A DNA stretch of 64,000 bases, from the NCBI GenBank assembly GCA_001986395.2, contig MQVO02000010.1, positions 744,001-808,000 of the forward strand, given 5' to 3'. The position numbers and the translations under genes are program-made. The notes under the pieces were generated by a model, which saw nothing but the letters and a program-made list of their open reading frames with translations, was not told where the DNA came from and made no database searches. Each line of letters starts with the position of its first letter. Within the stretch, counting starts at the first letter, position 1. Below, in pieces: positions 22,621-33,997 of the stretch. This DNA is from Irpex lacteus. Its lineage: Eukaryota > Basidiomycota > Agaricomycetes > Polyporales > Irpicaceae.

Positions 22621-22648
22621 CCCGTGCAGGGCACGGGTGATTGCTAGT
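22621..22648 (+). mobile_element. Helitron-type 3' end, copy 1
   Basis: A perfect 7-bp hairpin CCCGTGC-AGG-GCACGGG (22621-22637) is followed after 6 nt by CTAG (22644-22647) and then T. Helitrons end in a short GC-rich hairpin 6-12 nt before CTRR and insert between A and T. The same arrangement is at 59237-59264. The 5' end (TC...) was not located, so the length is unknown; the element would extend to lower coordinates. Confidence 0.6.
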
Positions 22649-22736
22649 CAGACATGCAATCACCTTGATTACCTCTTCCGTGATGCTTTTGGAATTAGGA
22701 CTATACAGTACTTACCTTGCTCTCATAGTAGTCTCG

Positions 22737-23209
22737 GAAGCTAGAGTTGGGATGTCTCCTCTCGCAGCTCTTGATGGAAGGTTATAAGGTCTTCTGCCGT
22801 AGCAGTCGTCCACAGGCGTCGAAGCTCAATCAGCTTCGTCTTTCCAATGCTACCGAAACAACATGGGCATCGCTTTGCGTCCACGAAGTACTAAATCCAC
22901 TAACCTTGACTTTCTTTCCCACCGACGTCGCTGCTCCTGGCCTGCACGCCAAGCTAGGGCTTCACGACCTTGTTTCGTGAGCCGGAGATCGCGGACCACT
23001 TCTGGTGTTGCGCCGCTGAGAAGATGGTCCAGGAGGTCCAAGAACGATTGGATTGCTGTCCTAGCGGCAGAATTCTCCAGAAATACAAACGAGGAGAATG
23101 CGCGATGCGGACCCGGTATATCCTCTGATTCACTGCGAAGGTTTTCGACCTGCGGCGGGGGCACAGTGGGACAAAATTGACACCTTGTGAAATCATCCAA
23201 GAGGCACAA
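22737..23209 (-). pseudogene. Decayed coding fragment, family unknown
   Basis: On the minus strand 22850-23209 is open for 119 codons and includes AARTAIQSFLDLLDHLL and TPEVVRDLRLTKQGREALA, a charged helical-looking sequence that reads like real protein. Just downstream another frame gives ELRRLWTTATAEDLITF before a stop, followed by a GTAAGT donor-like site near 22720. Reading both requires a frameshift and an in-frame stop. No initiator region was found. I do not recognise the family. Confidence 0.35.
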
Positions 23210-23499
23210 AGCACAAAAGCTGTGCCCACAGGCCGGGTCCTTTACGGTTCCGGGATGCGCTCTAGTGTAATCTTAGTTAGGAGCCCACACAAGTATAAAA
23301 CTGTATTACAGAAGCTCCCCACAGCTATTGGAATAGGTTATCAAAGGCGAGGGCAAATCAGCCAAGCGGAGCAGGTTGAGAGATAGAACGGATTCACCAG
23401 AGGCACGATAGCTTTCGAAGAGCCTGATATGTCTTTAGTACCAAACTTGACGTATGGTTTATCATGGCCTGGCCTTGGGTTTCCATTTGTGACCTGGTA

Positions 23500-23631
23500 G
23501 AGGACATCGATGAGGATGAGGATGAGGATGAGGACATCAATGAGGATGAGGATGAGGATGAGGATGAGGACATCAATGAGGATGAGGATGAGGATGAGGA
23601 TGAGGATGAGGATGAGGATGAGGATGAGGGG
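23500..23631 (+). repeat. GAGGAT-type microsatellite
   Basis: About 130 bp of GATGAG hexamers, interrupted three times by GACATC(A/G)ATGAG. The minus frame reads as Leu/Ile/Asp/Val repeats and another as poly-Ser; neither is regarded as a gene. Confidence 0.9.
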
Positions 23632-23639
23632 TAATGCGT

Positions 23640-26600
23640 CTAACACGGTTTCGTCCGAGAGAACGCCTCTGGACTGATACCGTGTCATCAAACGGAGTTC
23701 CAATGATTTTACACTTATTCAGCGTAACATCGAAGCTCCATAAAGTCACCATGTTCGCATTCTGCTGACGTCATACGGATACGCTGCAGCCTGCTACAGC
23801 CGGCCTCAGTCCTCCCACAGTAAACAAAAGGGAGGAAGTGCTTCTGCAGCAGGGAAAACCTCCCACCCTAATGCGTACCTAAAGAGGATTGTATTCATGG
23901 TATTTATCAAAAATAGCGCATTAGTAAAAATAGTTCGAATGTGAATGAAAAAGAAAGGTATACTGGGCTAGCCGAGCTAGTGCAGCACTAATGATCAGTA
24001 ATGAGTGTTTATAGAGTATGAAATGTGACTTATAGAGTGGTAAACAAATCCCCATAGCCACCGCATAGTGCATTAATTACACCAGATTAGAACCAAATTC
24101 GAGATTGATATTGATATTAAAGGTATACTATGTGGTACAGGAGATGCACATCAAAGGAGTGAAGGGCGCAGGGTGAAACACGATAGGGCAGCGGCGGCGA
24201 GAAAACCGTGCCTGGCTGCCATCTCTGAAATGCGGTGTTTTGGGTAGAGGGGACAAAAGGGGAGGGGACTTAGGATTCAACATGGAAAAATAGACTTACC
24301 GAGGGGTGAACTTGACGGCCAGAGCTGCGGGAAGCTACACCAGGGAACATTGTCAACAATTAATAACAGCAAAATGAAACTAACAGCCGCACCTGATTGC
24401 GACATCAAGCCGAAGTCCCCTCGTCCATTCACCTGAGCCACCGGGAGCTTCCTTTGTTGTGGTATACGGCAGCGACATGGGCTATATGCATGAAGAGGGA
24501 TTACCAGTGGTTGCATTCTTGCCTATTACAGCACGAGCCTTGATACAGCGGAAGTGAGTCAACGAGCAGGAGTCGGAGTCGGAGACCAATGGGAGGGGAA
24601 AGAGGAGGGAGAGTTAAGAAAGGGTAGCGAAGGGACAAAGCGAAAAAGGAGGTAGGGAAGACGAGAAGAGAAAATAGAGAACCGAGGACAGGCGAATGCA
24701 GAAAATGTTGAAAAGAGGAATAAGAAAGTACGCACCACTACCCTTATGTAAAGTTCAACACCCACTGCAACTTAGTCATCTCCTTAGGTATGGACGTCTT
24801 CACTGGGCTTCTCTGCATTGAGGCCTTTGACGTTACGTCAGGTGTCTTGTGACGTTGGATGCGGTAAAGGGTCATAAGCGCACCTCAGAGGTGTGGTTCG
24901 AGAACCTGCAACGTATTGAGTGTCAGTCATCACAATCATCAGAGCGGGCATTTCGGGTGTCAGGCAGAGGAGAGGTGTTCCGGTGGGAGGAAGGAGCGAA
25001 AGGCGAACGAAGGACCCAGGTACCTAGTCGGGCTTGGGCAAGGCGTTCACGCTAGCCAATGCAGCACATGTAGAGAGTATTATGAGAGTAATAAATGAGG
25101 TTGAGGGCTTTCACACTCACACAGTACGCCCTCATGCATGAGCCCGCCATTGCGGACGGACAGGTACCAGCAGGTGAGACTGCGCCGGTCGAGGTACGTC
25201 CGCTCGTTTCTCAAGCATGCTGTTAAGCACGAGCCTTGTGTAGAGTAAGAACGAGAAAGAGCTGTCATGGGAGTATGAAAAGTGAACGTCGGAGGGGGAG
25301 GTGGTGGTGGTAGGGCGAAGGGTACCGGATGAGAGTTGTGGAGGTGAACGGGCTTAGAAAAGCGCCAGGTTGTACTTCCCGATAAGGCAGTTCTTTCCAG
25401 CGCCTACATCACGCGACGAAACGGAGTCTGAGCTAACCCCTCTTGTGTCTTCGATTGTTGACCATCCCCCACTCACTTGACGGCTGCTAGTTCCATCGCT
25501 TCCCCCTGTCTCGTCTATCACTCTTCTACTTTATCTTTAGCTACTGGACATCTCACACGCTACTGGGACGCACTTCAACCTTAGTAAAGTAGTACCTTGA
25601 AGTTCTCGACGAAGTGCCTTTTTACTGATATTATCTCCATTGTAGATATCTTTAATAAACATGCATTTTACACACTAGCACGTGAGTGCCTGCAAAAATG
25701 TGTGAACACACAGATCCTGTCGTCGAGATCCACTGGCATTCATTTTCGCTGCTATGACTCCGTTCGCCTCCGCGTGATCCACGGCCACTTCCTCGGACAC
25801 AATGACGCGCTATCGAGTGTGCGTGCTTTATATAGATAAGCGTAGCTTGCAGAGAATGACAGGTACGATGCCTGGTCAAGTTGTTACCTAAAAACCAAGT
25901 TTTCGCAGGTCCTCTCGCCTGGCCAGGACACGGACGGCAAGCGCGACACGTACATGCATGTTGACGACTGCCGACGACAGTACGGCGACAATTGCAGCTA
26001 CATCACCCCAACTGCACCTAAGCGTACCCATCCGCCGATACACATCGCACAAGACGACAATAGCGATAAGTCAATGATTGCTGCGAGCGCTTATCTTCTC
26101 ATCGTCATTGTTGTCGCCGTCGCCATTACTGTCATTACTCTATCTCATGGGCAATTGGTAGACTACGTATTTCTGCTGATATTGCGAAAGATGCAGCAGG
26201 GATATTGTATATCTAAGGTCTGTCCTCACTATTGTACTCTGAATATACCCATCGTGATCCTTCCAGTTGGCGCATTGTTTCACTTACCAACGGACATGCC
26301 ATACCTTATATCGAGATCTACTGCTTCAATTAGTGGATAAATAGGGAATACGGGCTTTAGTACTTTGCTAGGATAAGAATAGGAACAAATAGTGTCGCTA
26401 GTGCGGCTAGTTCTAGATTAAATCTCATTAGCAAGGGAGGTTTTTCCTGCTGTGGTATTTTCCAAGAGTGTTCATGTAGATTCGAACGACACCTAGAAGC
26501 TTATTGCTGTCCCGTGCAGCGATGAGGGTATCAACCGATATGCATGTTGTTCCACGCCATCAGTTCTTGGCCTTCTTAAGCGTCGATTTGACAGGCGTAT

Positions 26601-26950
26601 CGTGTGAGATAGTTACCACTAACGGACGTCTTGAGCGTTATGCCGTCTCATGTTTCCAGGCGTCGGACGTCGCCGACGTACCTTTCCCACCAAGGTGGCG
26701 GACTTCGAAAAAAATCTTGGGCCACCCGCTGTCCACGCTCTTCGGAGCTCATTGTCAGGGAAGCAGGTTGTACTCGGTCCTGAGGGACGTCAAAACATTC
26801 AAGTTCTAGGTCTCAGCGGCGTTGTGTTCAGCTCACTTTTTCCCAATGCGTCAAGTACTCACGCGGATTTGCTGTTATGCAATCTTTTAGAATATTACTT
26901 ACCCTCCCTTACTTACATAAGTGAGATTGCGGCATCACGGAAAACACAGA
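23640..26950. other. Gene-free stretch with weak frames
   Basis: No supported gene. A 128-codon frame at 25954-26340 contains a hydrophobic segment (ASAYLLIVIVVAVAITVITL) that could span a membrane, but it has no recognised similarity. Frames at 26504-26964 are not recognisable either. A short match to repeat family R3 (TTCCCGATAAGG) is at 25378. Confidence 0.4.
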
Positions 26951-26954
26951 GTTA

Positions 26955-27420
26955 CGATTTCTGAAGAATGAAGAATCGTTTCTTTGTGGGCAGGGCTTTT
27001 GGGACCCGCGAGATGTAACGTCCATGTCCTCAAAGCGTGGGAACGCTGATCGGACTACAATTCAATAACTACTTTGTTATCATACTGTCTGACTCCATTC
27101 AACTGTAAGTATTCTAATCCGAGTCGGGCGGCTCCATCACTACTTACATTCACAAACTGATTTCTACAACAACAACGACTACTTCATTCTGTGTCCAAAT
27201 TTCGCATACATATAACTATACCATGATATGATCTAGTTGCTGAGGCTGCGAGGGGGAAACAATCGTATGTACACAAATGCTGGAGGTGATACGAACGAGG
27301 GCGACCTGGCCTTAGAAATATTTTCAAACTCAGCAGCGCACGGTGCGAGAGCAACCTCCTCAAAGCCGCAGGTTCAACGTTCAATTCCTGCTTGTACCTT
27401 TTTTCTCCTTCATCGACTTG
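26955..27420 (+). repeat. SINE-like repeat S1, copy d (degenerate)
   Basis: It begins with the M90 module (GAAGAATGAAGAATCGTTTC through CATGTCCTCAAAGCGTGGGA). It continues through ACAAACTGATTTCTACAACA and the conserved AACTCAGCAGCGC near 27330 to a mutated box-B-like segment, GTTCAACGTTCAATTCCTGC near 27372. It has the same order of blocks as 9734-10270, with many point changes. Confidence 0.55.
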
Positions 27421-28957
27421 GACTTTGGGCAGGTTTTCCGTCATTTATGCAGGAAGGGTTTAGTGATGTAGTAAGTGCGCTTACGTGCTTGCAGAACAAA
27501 CAAACCCGTACAGGTTCTATCTTGCCTATTACGAATGGCGTAATGTTGATTACATCAGCGTGGACAAGGGACCTCCGGCATTAGCGCTGCTCTCTCTCTC
27601 CGTCTCCTTGACCGTGACATTGCTGTCAGTGAAGCCGTTATCTATTCAAGTTCTTATAGATGTACCGGATAGCCTGTGCTACCAGATGCACTCCATGTCA
27701 AGTACCTCAATGAGCATGGCATATCACGACAATTCCCGAGGACCTGAGCCTTGACTAAGAACAGAGTCAGTATCATTGATCGTGTCTTGTATACAATGTT
27801 GGTGCGTACCTGATTATCTCAACGCTCTGCATTAGAGGGGAATTCGGACGGGATTCAGTGGGCAAACGTGGGTGCAGGGATCGTGAGAGGAGACGAGAGA
27901 AGGGAGGTATGATTTTATCGCACCCAAAGCCTGTATGTGTCACGTTCAATCTCTTGATAAACCTTCCATCTCTCCATTGCAACCAGCAACGAACTCGACC
28001 ATCTTCCCCTCATGCACCCCCATTAGCTTCTGGCAGGTACCCCCAGACAGTGTTAGATATCACGCAGTGTGACGCGAGGGTCCTTGCGGTGTCTCGTGCA
28101 AGCTCATGCTGCAGGGAGGCGTAGCGACGGGGGTAAGAGGGGATAACTCTGAGGCATTGATGCAGTGAATCCATTGCGTTAGTCGTTGAGTGTTGATACT
28201 GATTGCTGTATGTCCAGGATGCCTGTCACTTCCCAGGGACGGTCAACCCAAGCTTGTTAGGATAGGCATCTTTCATGATGGGGTACTGACAGAGTATTGT
28301 CGTCTCCCCCCCATATCTGTGGACTCACCCTCTTCGTCGCCCCATTCATCTTCAAGCCCATTGTCCGACTTGTCCCAGATCTACAAAACATACTCAGACA
28401 GCACCGAAACATGCGCGATAGCATGCAGAACACACACGGTATCACACACCGACTGACCGGCGGAGGTACAGAGTGTTGCCTACAGAGTCAGACAAACAAG
28501 GCTGATGGTATGGATGAGGAATAGTCCGACGCCTTTGCGGAGTGAGTGGTCTGTTGGCATGCCAAAATACGCTGGAATGCTTATGATACTGTATAGATGA
28601 ACGGAGCACAAGAATGCTACAGGCCCCGACTACATACTTAGTCAGTTTGTCAAGAACAAGAACACAGAAGCTAGTCCCATCCGTACTCCGACCGCCAAAT
28701 CTACGTGAGTTCGTTGTATTGTCGTTGTATTGCTTCATTGTACGTCTATGCCAGTAGCAGTCGCTGCCAACTCACTTGTTGTTCTCAATATGAGATTACG
28801 CGTAGACTGGTTGTTATATACAAGTCGTGAGTATCTACACCATATCTCGCTACATAAATCAAACTTTGTATAATTAGTTTGATAATATCGCTGCCAATAT
28901 GCACGTTCAGAAATCGTATCCCGCCGCTTTGACAGCCCTGCTCACACAAGTAAGAGC
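27421..28957. other. Gene-free stretch
   Basis: No supported gene. At 28920-28950 lies a degenerate copy of the recurring terminal motif (ATCCCGCCGCTTTGACAGCC). Confidence 0.35.
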
Positions 28958-29100
28958 TACACGGCCAGGTGAAAAAGGATGAAACCGAGAAAGATACTTA
29001 TCCACAGGATATCCGCAGGTTAACGAATGTATATATTCCATGATTAGCGCCATTTTGGCGCCCGAGAATATATCCTAGAGATATCCTACGTGTACTATGC
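28958..29100 (+). mobile_element. MITE family T2, copy 1 (ends partly lost)
   Basis: The left end ACACGGCCAGGTGAAAAAG (28959-28977) is identical to the left end of the element at 56099-56268. It shares GATATCCGCAGGTTAACG, the short inverted segment TTAGCGCC..GGCGC and GATATCCTACGT. It differs by an insertion after the left end and by loss of the right terminal repeat. Confidence 0.6.
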
Positions 29101-30942
29101 TTCCACGGGAGGTGAACAAAACACTTGTAGTGAGTCAAGCGCTTACACGCCAAAAGTACCGTGACATTGCGTGACATAAGCGTAGATTTGGCGGGCGAAA
29201 AGTTACCTTCGTGCGGCCTTTCCTGTGCAATCGTTCCACCTCCAGAAAATCTGAAATCACAGTATGATATGAGGAAGATGTATCGCTAACATTGCGCAAA
29301 AATCCGAAGGCTGAGGCCTTAGGGCGAACGTAGAAGCGGCGGCATGCAGTGGTGACGCGTAAGACGATGTTTGCTCACTGAGTTGAAAATGATGCAAAGG
29401 CGGGTTGAGGGGATATTTCGGGTCAAGAATGAAAGATAGAGGTACGCCGTGTTCGGATCCATCAATCCGAGTCTTCTTATACACTCAAAATACACCCTTC
29501 TTCATTCCAGCAGCGCGCCATAATGTGGTTAATTTTACTAACCCAATGCTTAACCTCCTGTGAAACAATTTCGGGCCATCGCTGGCGATCCATCTGGATT
29601 CTGGAAGAAGTTGTTCGCTTAGTCTGCTGTGTGTATCGGCTGCTAGTGCAATACGTATACCGTCTTGGACTAAATGCACGCCGTCCCCTTCGATATTTCT
29701 GCAAAAACACACTCTCTTGGGCACGACTAACAACCCTGTTCACCTGACGATCTCTCCGCCGGGGTATCGTCCACGAACAGCTCAATCGATGTAGATCACG
29801 CACGTACGTCTCACCATCTGCCTTCTATCCCCTACTAGCGGTAGTAATTGTTGTTTTTCAGGAACACTCAGAATGACCCGGACAGCTATTGCCTGATCGA
29901 CCACCGCAAGGCACATCTGGCTTCAGTATATCGTGCTTGCACGCTGATAAGCTGCCACGGTGAAGCAGTGTGCGTCGCTAATAGATGCATGTGAAGAAAC
30001 ATGCAAAGCTATGAGTTCTTGTTCCTCGAATCATCAAGTTGACGTGAGTCTTTGTATACTTTCGCCGGCGTAATGACCATTGAACATCTGCGCTATATAG
30101 CTTAGCGAAACACCGAAATTGATCATCTTCACGTCCCTTGAACAAAACGTCGTCTCGCGTAGACCCTGAAGTCAGGTTACGTTTTTCCCTTCGTCGGTGC
30201 GCCGCCGTCACTCATCATCCTTGACTCCAAGATCATCTCAGCCTTCTGCAATACCAATACGGGGCGTATCTGGAATACGTCCAACGTCTGAATCCGCATT
30301 CCGAACATTCCGAACTCATGTCCGACGTAGGCGGAAATTTCTTAGGGAGTTCTATGCTGCCTCCTGTGAATTCCACTACGTCAGATGTAGGATTTTTTAT
30401 GCATAAAAAGGGTTAGAAAAACAGTGAACAATTGGTTATCATTTTTGCAATCCTAGATTTCGAGATAAAATGGTAGGTTGGAGCTCACATTTTATGGGCA
30501 TAAAAATCTGAATCAAAAGTGAACGCTGCCTCATCTTTTGTGAGTTTTAAAAGCAAACTATGGTGTCACGTTTTTTGAACCGAAAAACACAATAGAAGTT
30601 CTTCGCTTTTGCTTACAGTTTTTATTTTGCTTTGTGATCAATTTTGTGAACGTTTTTCTTGATTCAAAATAAATCAACAACAGATATGAAAAATTGAACC
30701 AGTTCGCTTGCGTTTTCCATAGCGAAAAAGAGTACTTGCGTGAAAGACTCGGAAGGAATTGTTCTAATACTTCTTTTAGCAATGAAAGAGAACGGAAAAG
30801 AATCTCAGGCTTCGCCGGTGTTTCTCTTTTGCCACGGACTTGTCCCAAAACGGTAACAAACCACCGCGCTGTCTGAAGTCTTTGGGTACGAGACTATGAG
30901 ATCGTATTCCGCCGCGTTGACGGCTGCTCCCTCAAGTTAGAT
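29101..30942. other. Gene-free stretch
   Basis: Short frames only. 30410-30870 is AT-rich with a run of poor frames. Near 30905 is another degenerate copy of the recurring terminal motif (CCGCCGCGTTGACGGCTGCT). Confidence 0.35.
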
Positions 30943-31335
30943 GCTTTTGTACTCCAGCGCTTACACTAACACAAACATGAACTGATTTTTACACGCACAA
31001 TGACACAACTTCTTCTAACAATTCCTTGATCTCGACATAGCCCTACTATGTCTGTACCATCTTGTCCCATCGGCGAGCGGAAATGATTGCTTATGAATCA
31101 ACAATCGAGCTTATACAGGACCAGGTGCCCCCGCTATAGAAAGCATTAAAACTCAGCAGCGCTTCAGCTTCCGGACGACTGCGGGTTCGATTCCTGCCAA
31201 TGCCATACTTAATTCGCAGATCCTCCGAAATGCCTGATAAGTACACAATAATACCATAGCTAGTATGCAGACATTGCCATTTTGATGTGGTATATACACT
31301 ATATATAAACATGAGGAATCGTACTTACCGCTTGC
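30943..31335 (+). repeat. SINE-like repeat S1, copy b (recent, 5'-truncated)
   Basis: It is nearly identical to 9854-10250, differing by single bases (GAGCTTATAC for GAGCTGATAC) and a 5-bp deletion (GACTGCGGG for GACTGGGCTGCGGG). It carries the box B match GGTTCGATTCC at 31184-31194. Truncation on one side and near identity indicate a recent insertion. It ends 125 bp before the BTB start codon and may therefore supply or disturb that promoter. Confidence 0.8.
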
Positions 31336-31460
31336 CTGTTTGTACTTGTGCGACATCGAACTCTATCGAAATTCATCAAGTAAGCGCTGGACGGGAATTC
31401 GAACGTTTGAAGTTGTACCACCCTAGGTCTTTGACTCATTACACCCTCCTCGCTACCCTG

Positions 31461-32493
31461 ATGGCCTTTCAAGACCTTGTAAAACACCCTCTTTGGTTTG
31501 ATGATGGCAGCATAGTCATCATAGTAGAGAATACCGGGTTCCGTGTACATCGCACACTGCTTGCCTCACATTCTGAGGTCTTTCGTCAGATGTTTTCTCT
31601 CCCTCAGCCCGAAACTCCCGCAGAAGGCTTGATAGAAGACTGTTCCATTGTTAGGCTTGCACAAGACAGGGTGCAAGACATATCCGTTATCCTCTCCATT
31701 CTTTATGACCCTACATTCCGGTGAGAAATTCCATGATCCATTCCAAGAAGGCTTACCAATATTGCTTGCTGCTGGCAGCTTCTACGATTATCAAGTGCCT
31801 TTACACTTTAAAGAGGTCGCCGTTGCCCTTGAAATGGCAATCAAGTACTCATTCAACACTATCCGACAACATGCCCTTCGCAGAATGTCTTTCTTCTATC
31901 CAAAGGACATTGCCAGCACAGTGGATACCAACCACTGTATCCATCTTTTTCCGAATCAGCGAGAAGAAACCCCTTGTCTTCTTTGGGACAATCCTTACAA
32001 TCAAGATGCACCTGCCGTCCTCCACCTTGCTTTAAAGCATGGTCTCGATGACCTCCTTCCCATGGCGTTGTATGCATGTGCTACCTTCATGCGACTCGAC
32101 CAGCTTACTACTTTTCCGTACGAAGGGACCCCTACTCTGACCCATACCGAGATTATCACTTGCGTACATGCACGCGAATTCCTGTGGGACCAGCGAAGGA
32201 GCCTTCTCCAAATTTTTACCCGCTGGGTCGATTCCCCTCAGTGTTTATTCTCGGGTTATGAACGAAAGGACCATCAATGCGCATCTGCAGCACAAAGACG
32301 GGCTTTTGAGCTAGTTGACAAGGATATGTACTGGAAAATGCTGGATCCGGCATCTAACTTTGTCCCCGACGCACCGCAGTATCCATCGTCGGCGCCGTCA
32401 CTATGTGAATATTGCATCGAACATACGAGGGAGGCCATATTCGATCTACAACAAGCCACCTGGGATACTCTTCGTAAGCAGGATTGGGCTTGA
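31461..32493 (+). CDS. BTB/POZ domain protein (324 aa, one intron)
   Basis: Exons: 31461-31720 and 31779-32493, with a 58-bp intron (GTGAGA..CTGGCAG) joined in frame after the second base of an Arg codon. The N-terminal BTB domain reads WFDDGSIVIIVENTGFRVHR TLLAS in order (wrapped here; residues about 11-35), then SEVFRQMFSLPQ and, across the splice, SILYDPTFR and FYDYQVPLHF. The segment ALEMAIKYSFNTIRQHALRR is the helical region that follows BTB in Agaricomycete members. The C-terminal 200 residues include CEYCIEHTR and FDLQQATWDTL, common in this subfamily. BTB proteins dimerise and many bind Cul3 ubiquitin ligases; the target here is unknown. Met at 31461 was preferred to upstream Mets because those lie inside or at the edge of the S1 repeat. 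Confidence 0.88.
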
Positions 32494-33095
32494 CGCCTAT
32501 GAGCGGTGAGTTCTCAACCTCATCGCCAGCGCGCCGCAGCGCAAGTAGCCAACGTTTTTGCCGGTTCTAACAGCCAGCTCGCAGGATCATCGTACCTATC
32601 GTATCATAACGGGCAGCCTTGCGTATCACTGCATGAACCCCCAGTGATTTGACACCCCATACATAACGCAGGCTTGTGTCTCTGTCGTTCACGCGTTCCT
32701 CTCGTTCTGTCTTTGTTTTTTTTTGTATTATACCTCTTCACTTCTCATCGCTCAGCCAACCTGCCATATGCACATAAAGCAGCATTATACACTCGATTTA
32801 TTTGCGCATGTCTTCTCCAGTTACTTGAAATGACTTTCAATAAAATTACAAGGATAACATATTTTATAGCGAAGGAAGTACAGAATGTAATGGCAAGTGC
32901 AAGGTGACGTGCGTAAATAAACGGACAACATATATATTAAGCTTAATCTACTGTGGAAAAAGAAGGGTTGGGGATGGAAGCTGCATAACAAGAAATACTA
33001 CACAAGATAAAACCTAACCATGGCTAAAATTTGAAGACACATACATTACAAAGTACGAGCTGTAGGGGAAAATGGTCAGGCGCCAAACGAAGGAT
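32494..33095. other. Intergenic, no gene seen
   Basis: 3' flank of the BTB gene and AT-rich DNA. Nothing else was recognised. Confidence 0.4.
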
Positions 33096-33099
33096 AATC

Positions 33100-33405
33100 C
33101 GTGTGGGTGATTCAGTGGGTGATTCATATGGGTGATTCCTGCGGGTGGTTCGTGTGGGTGACTTAGTGGGTGGTTCATTCCGCAGCTCCTACCGGTGATT
33201 CATCGGGTGATTCATGCGGGGTTATTCAGTGGGTAGACCACATGGGTTATCCTTGCGGGTGATCCGTGTGGGTGACTTAGTGGGTGGCTCATTCCGCGCC
33301 TCTTACCGGGACTCATATGGGCGATCTGTGAGGGTGATTCATTTGGGTGACTTAGTTGGTGGTTCATTCCGCAACTCCTACCTTAATGCGCTCCACCCGC
33401 AATTA
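33100..33405 (+). repeat. GGGTGATTC minisatellite with ~115-bp higher-order unit
   Basis: A short motif of the type GTGGGTGATTCATATGGGTG recurs every 13-15 bp. On top of it the block GTGTGGGTGACTTAGTGGGT followed by GGTTCATTCCGC and CTCTTACCG or CTCCTACC recurs three times, near 33150, 33267 and 33345. It lies 600 bp upstream of the histone H3 gene. Confidence 0.8.
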
Positions 33406-33851
33406 GCAAACTAAGCAGCTCTCCCTGCAGGAATCGTACTTGCCGCTTGTCGGCCTGCTCAAAACAAGTAATTACGAGAAATGATCACTACTTAGTAGCA
33501 CAACAGCCAGTACCCACCGATCACCATCTACTACATCCATAAATCTTACCTCTCCGCTTATATTTCCCTGCTCACATAAATGGTGTGTAGGCGTCGACGA
33601 GACAAGGCCGCGGCAAACATACTTGCATGCTGTCCCACCGACTCGGAGGAGCCAGCCGCCCGTTGAATTAAATCCTTCATCGGCCGGGTGGTTTTTAAGC
33701 AAGTATTACTTAACGTTTGCTTTGAGCGTAGCTCCATCTCCATGGCTGTGGTGGGAGGGTTAACAATTTAACTTGACGATATATAATAACAAACTTCGCC
33801 ATCAATAAACAAACTTGAAGTAACTTGTGCGCGAGTGACGAGAGAGACGCG

Positions 33852-33899
33852 TGACGTCACACAAGCGCGTCACGTTGGGCGGTATCAATACTTATATAA
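33852..33899 (+). promoter_or_regulatory. Putative promoter of the histone H3 variant (CRE palindrome and TATA box)
   Basis: A perfect CRE/ATF-type palindrome TGACGTCA is at 33852-33859, followed by GCGCGTCACG and by TATATAA at 33893-33899, about 100 bp before the ATG at 33998. The spacing is typical of a TATA promoter; binding of a bZIP factor is inferred from the site only. Confidence 0.5.
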
Positions 33900-33997
33900 T
33901 TAGTAGTCGCCGCGGTGAAGTTGTTCGAGTCGCCGCCTTCATCCTGACCATCACCACCCACCCACCCACAACAACTCTATCTCCCGCATCGCCAACA

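Noticed and set aside
22063..22634. Minus-strand frames rich in Ser, Leu, Pro and Cys
   Set aside because: Result of the purine-rich plus strand; no conserved feature.
23341..23703. 120-codon minus frame with Leu-Ile and Asp repeats
   Set aside because: Product of the GAGGAT microsatellite.
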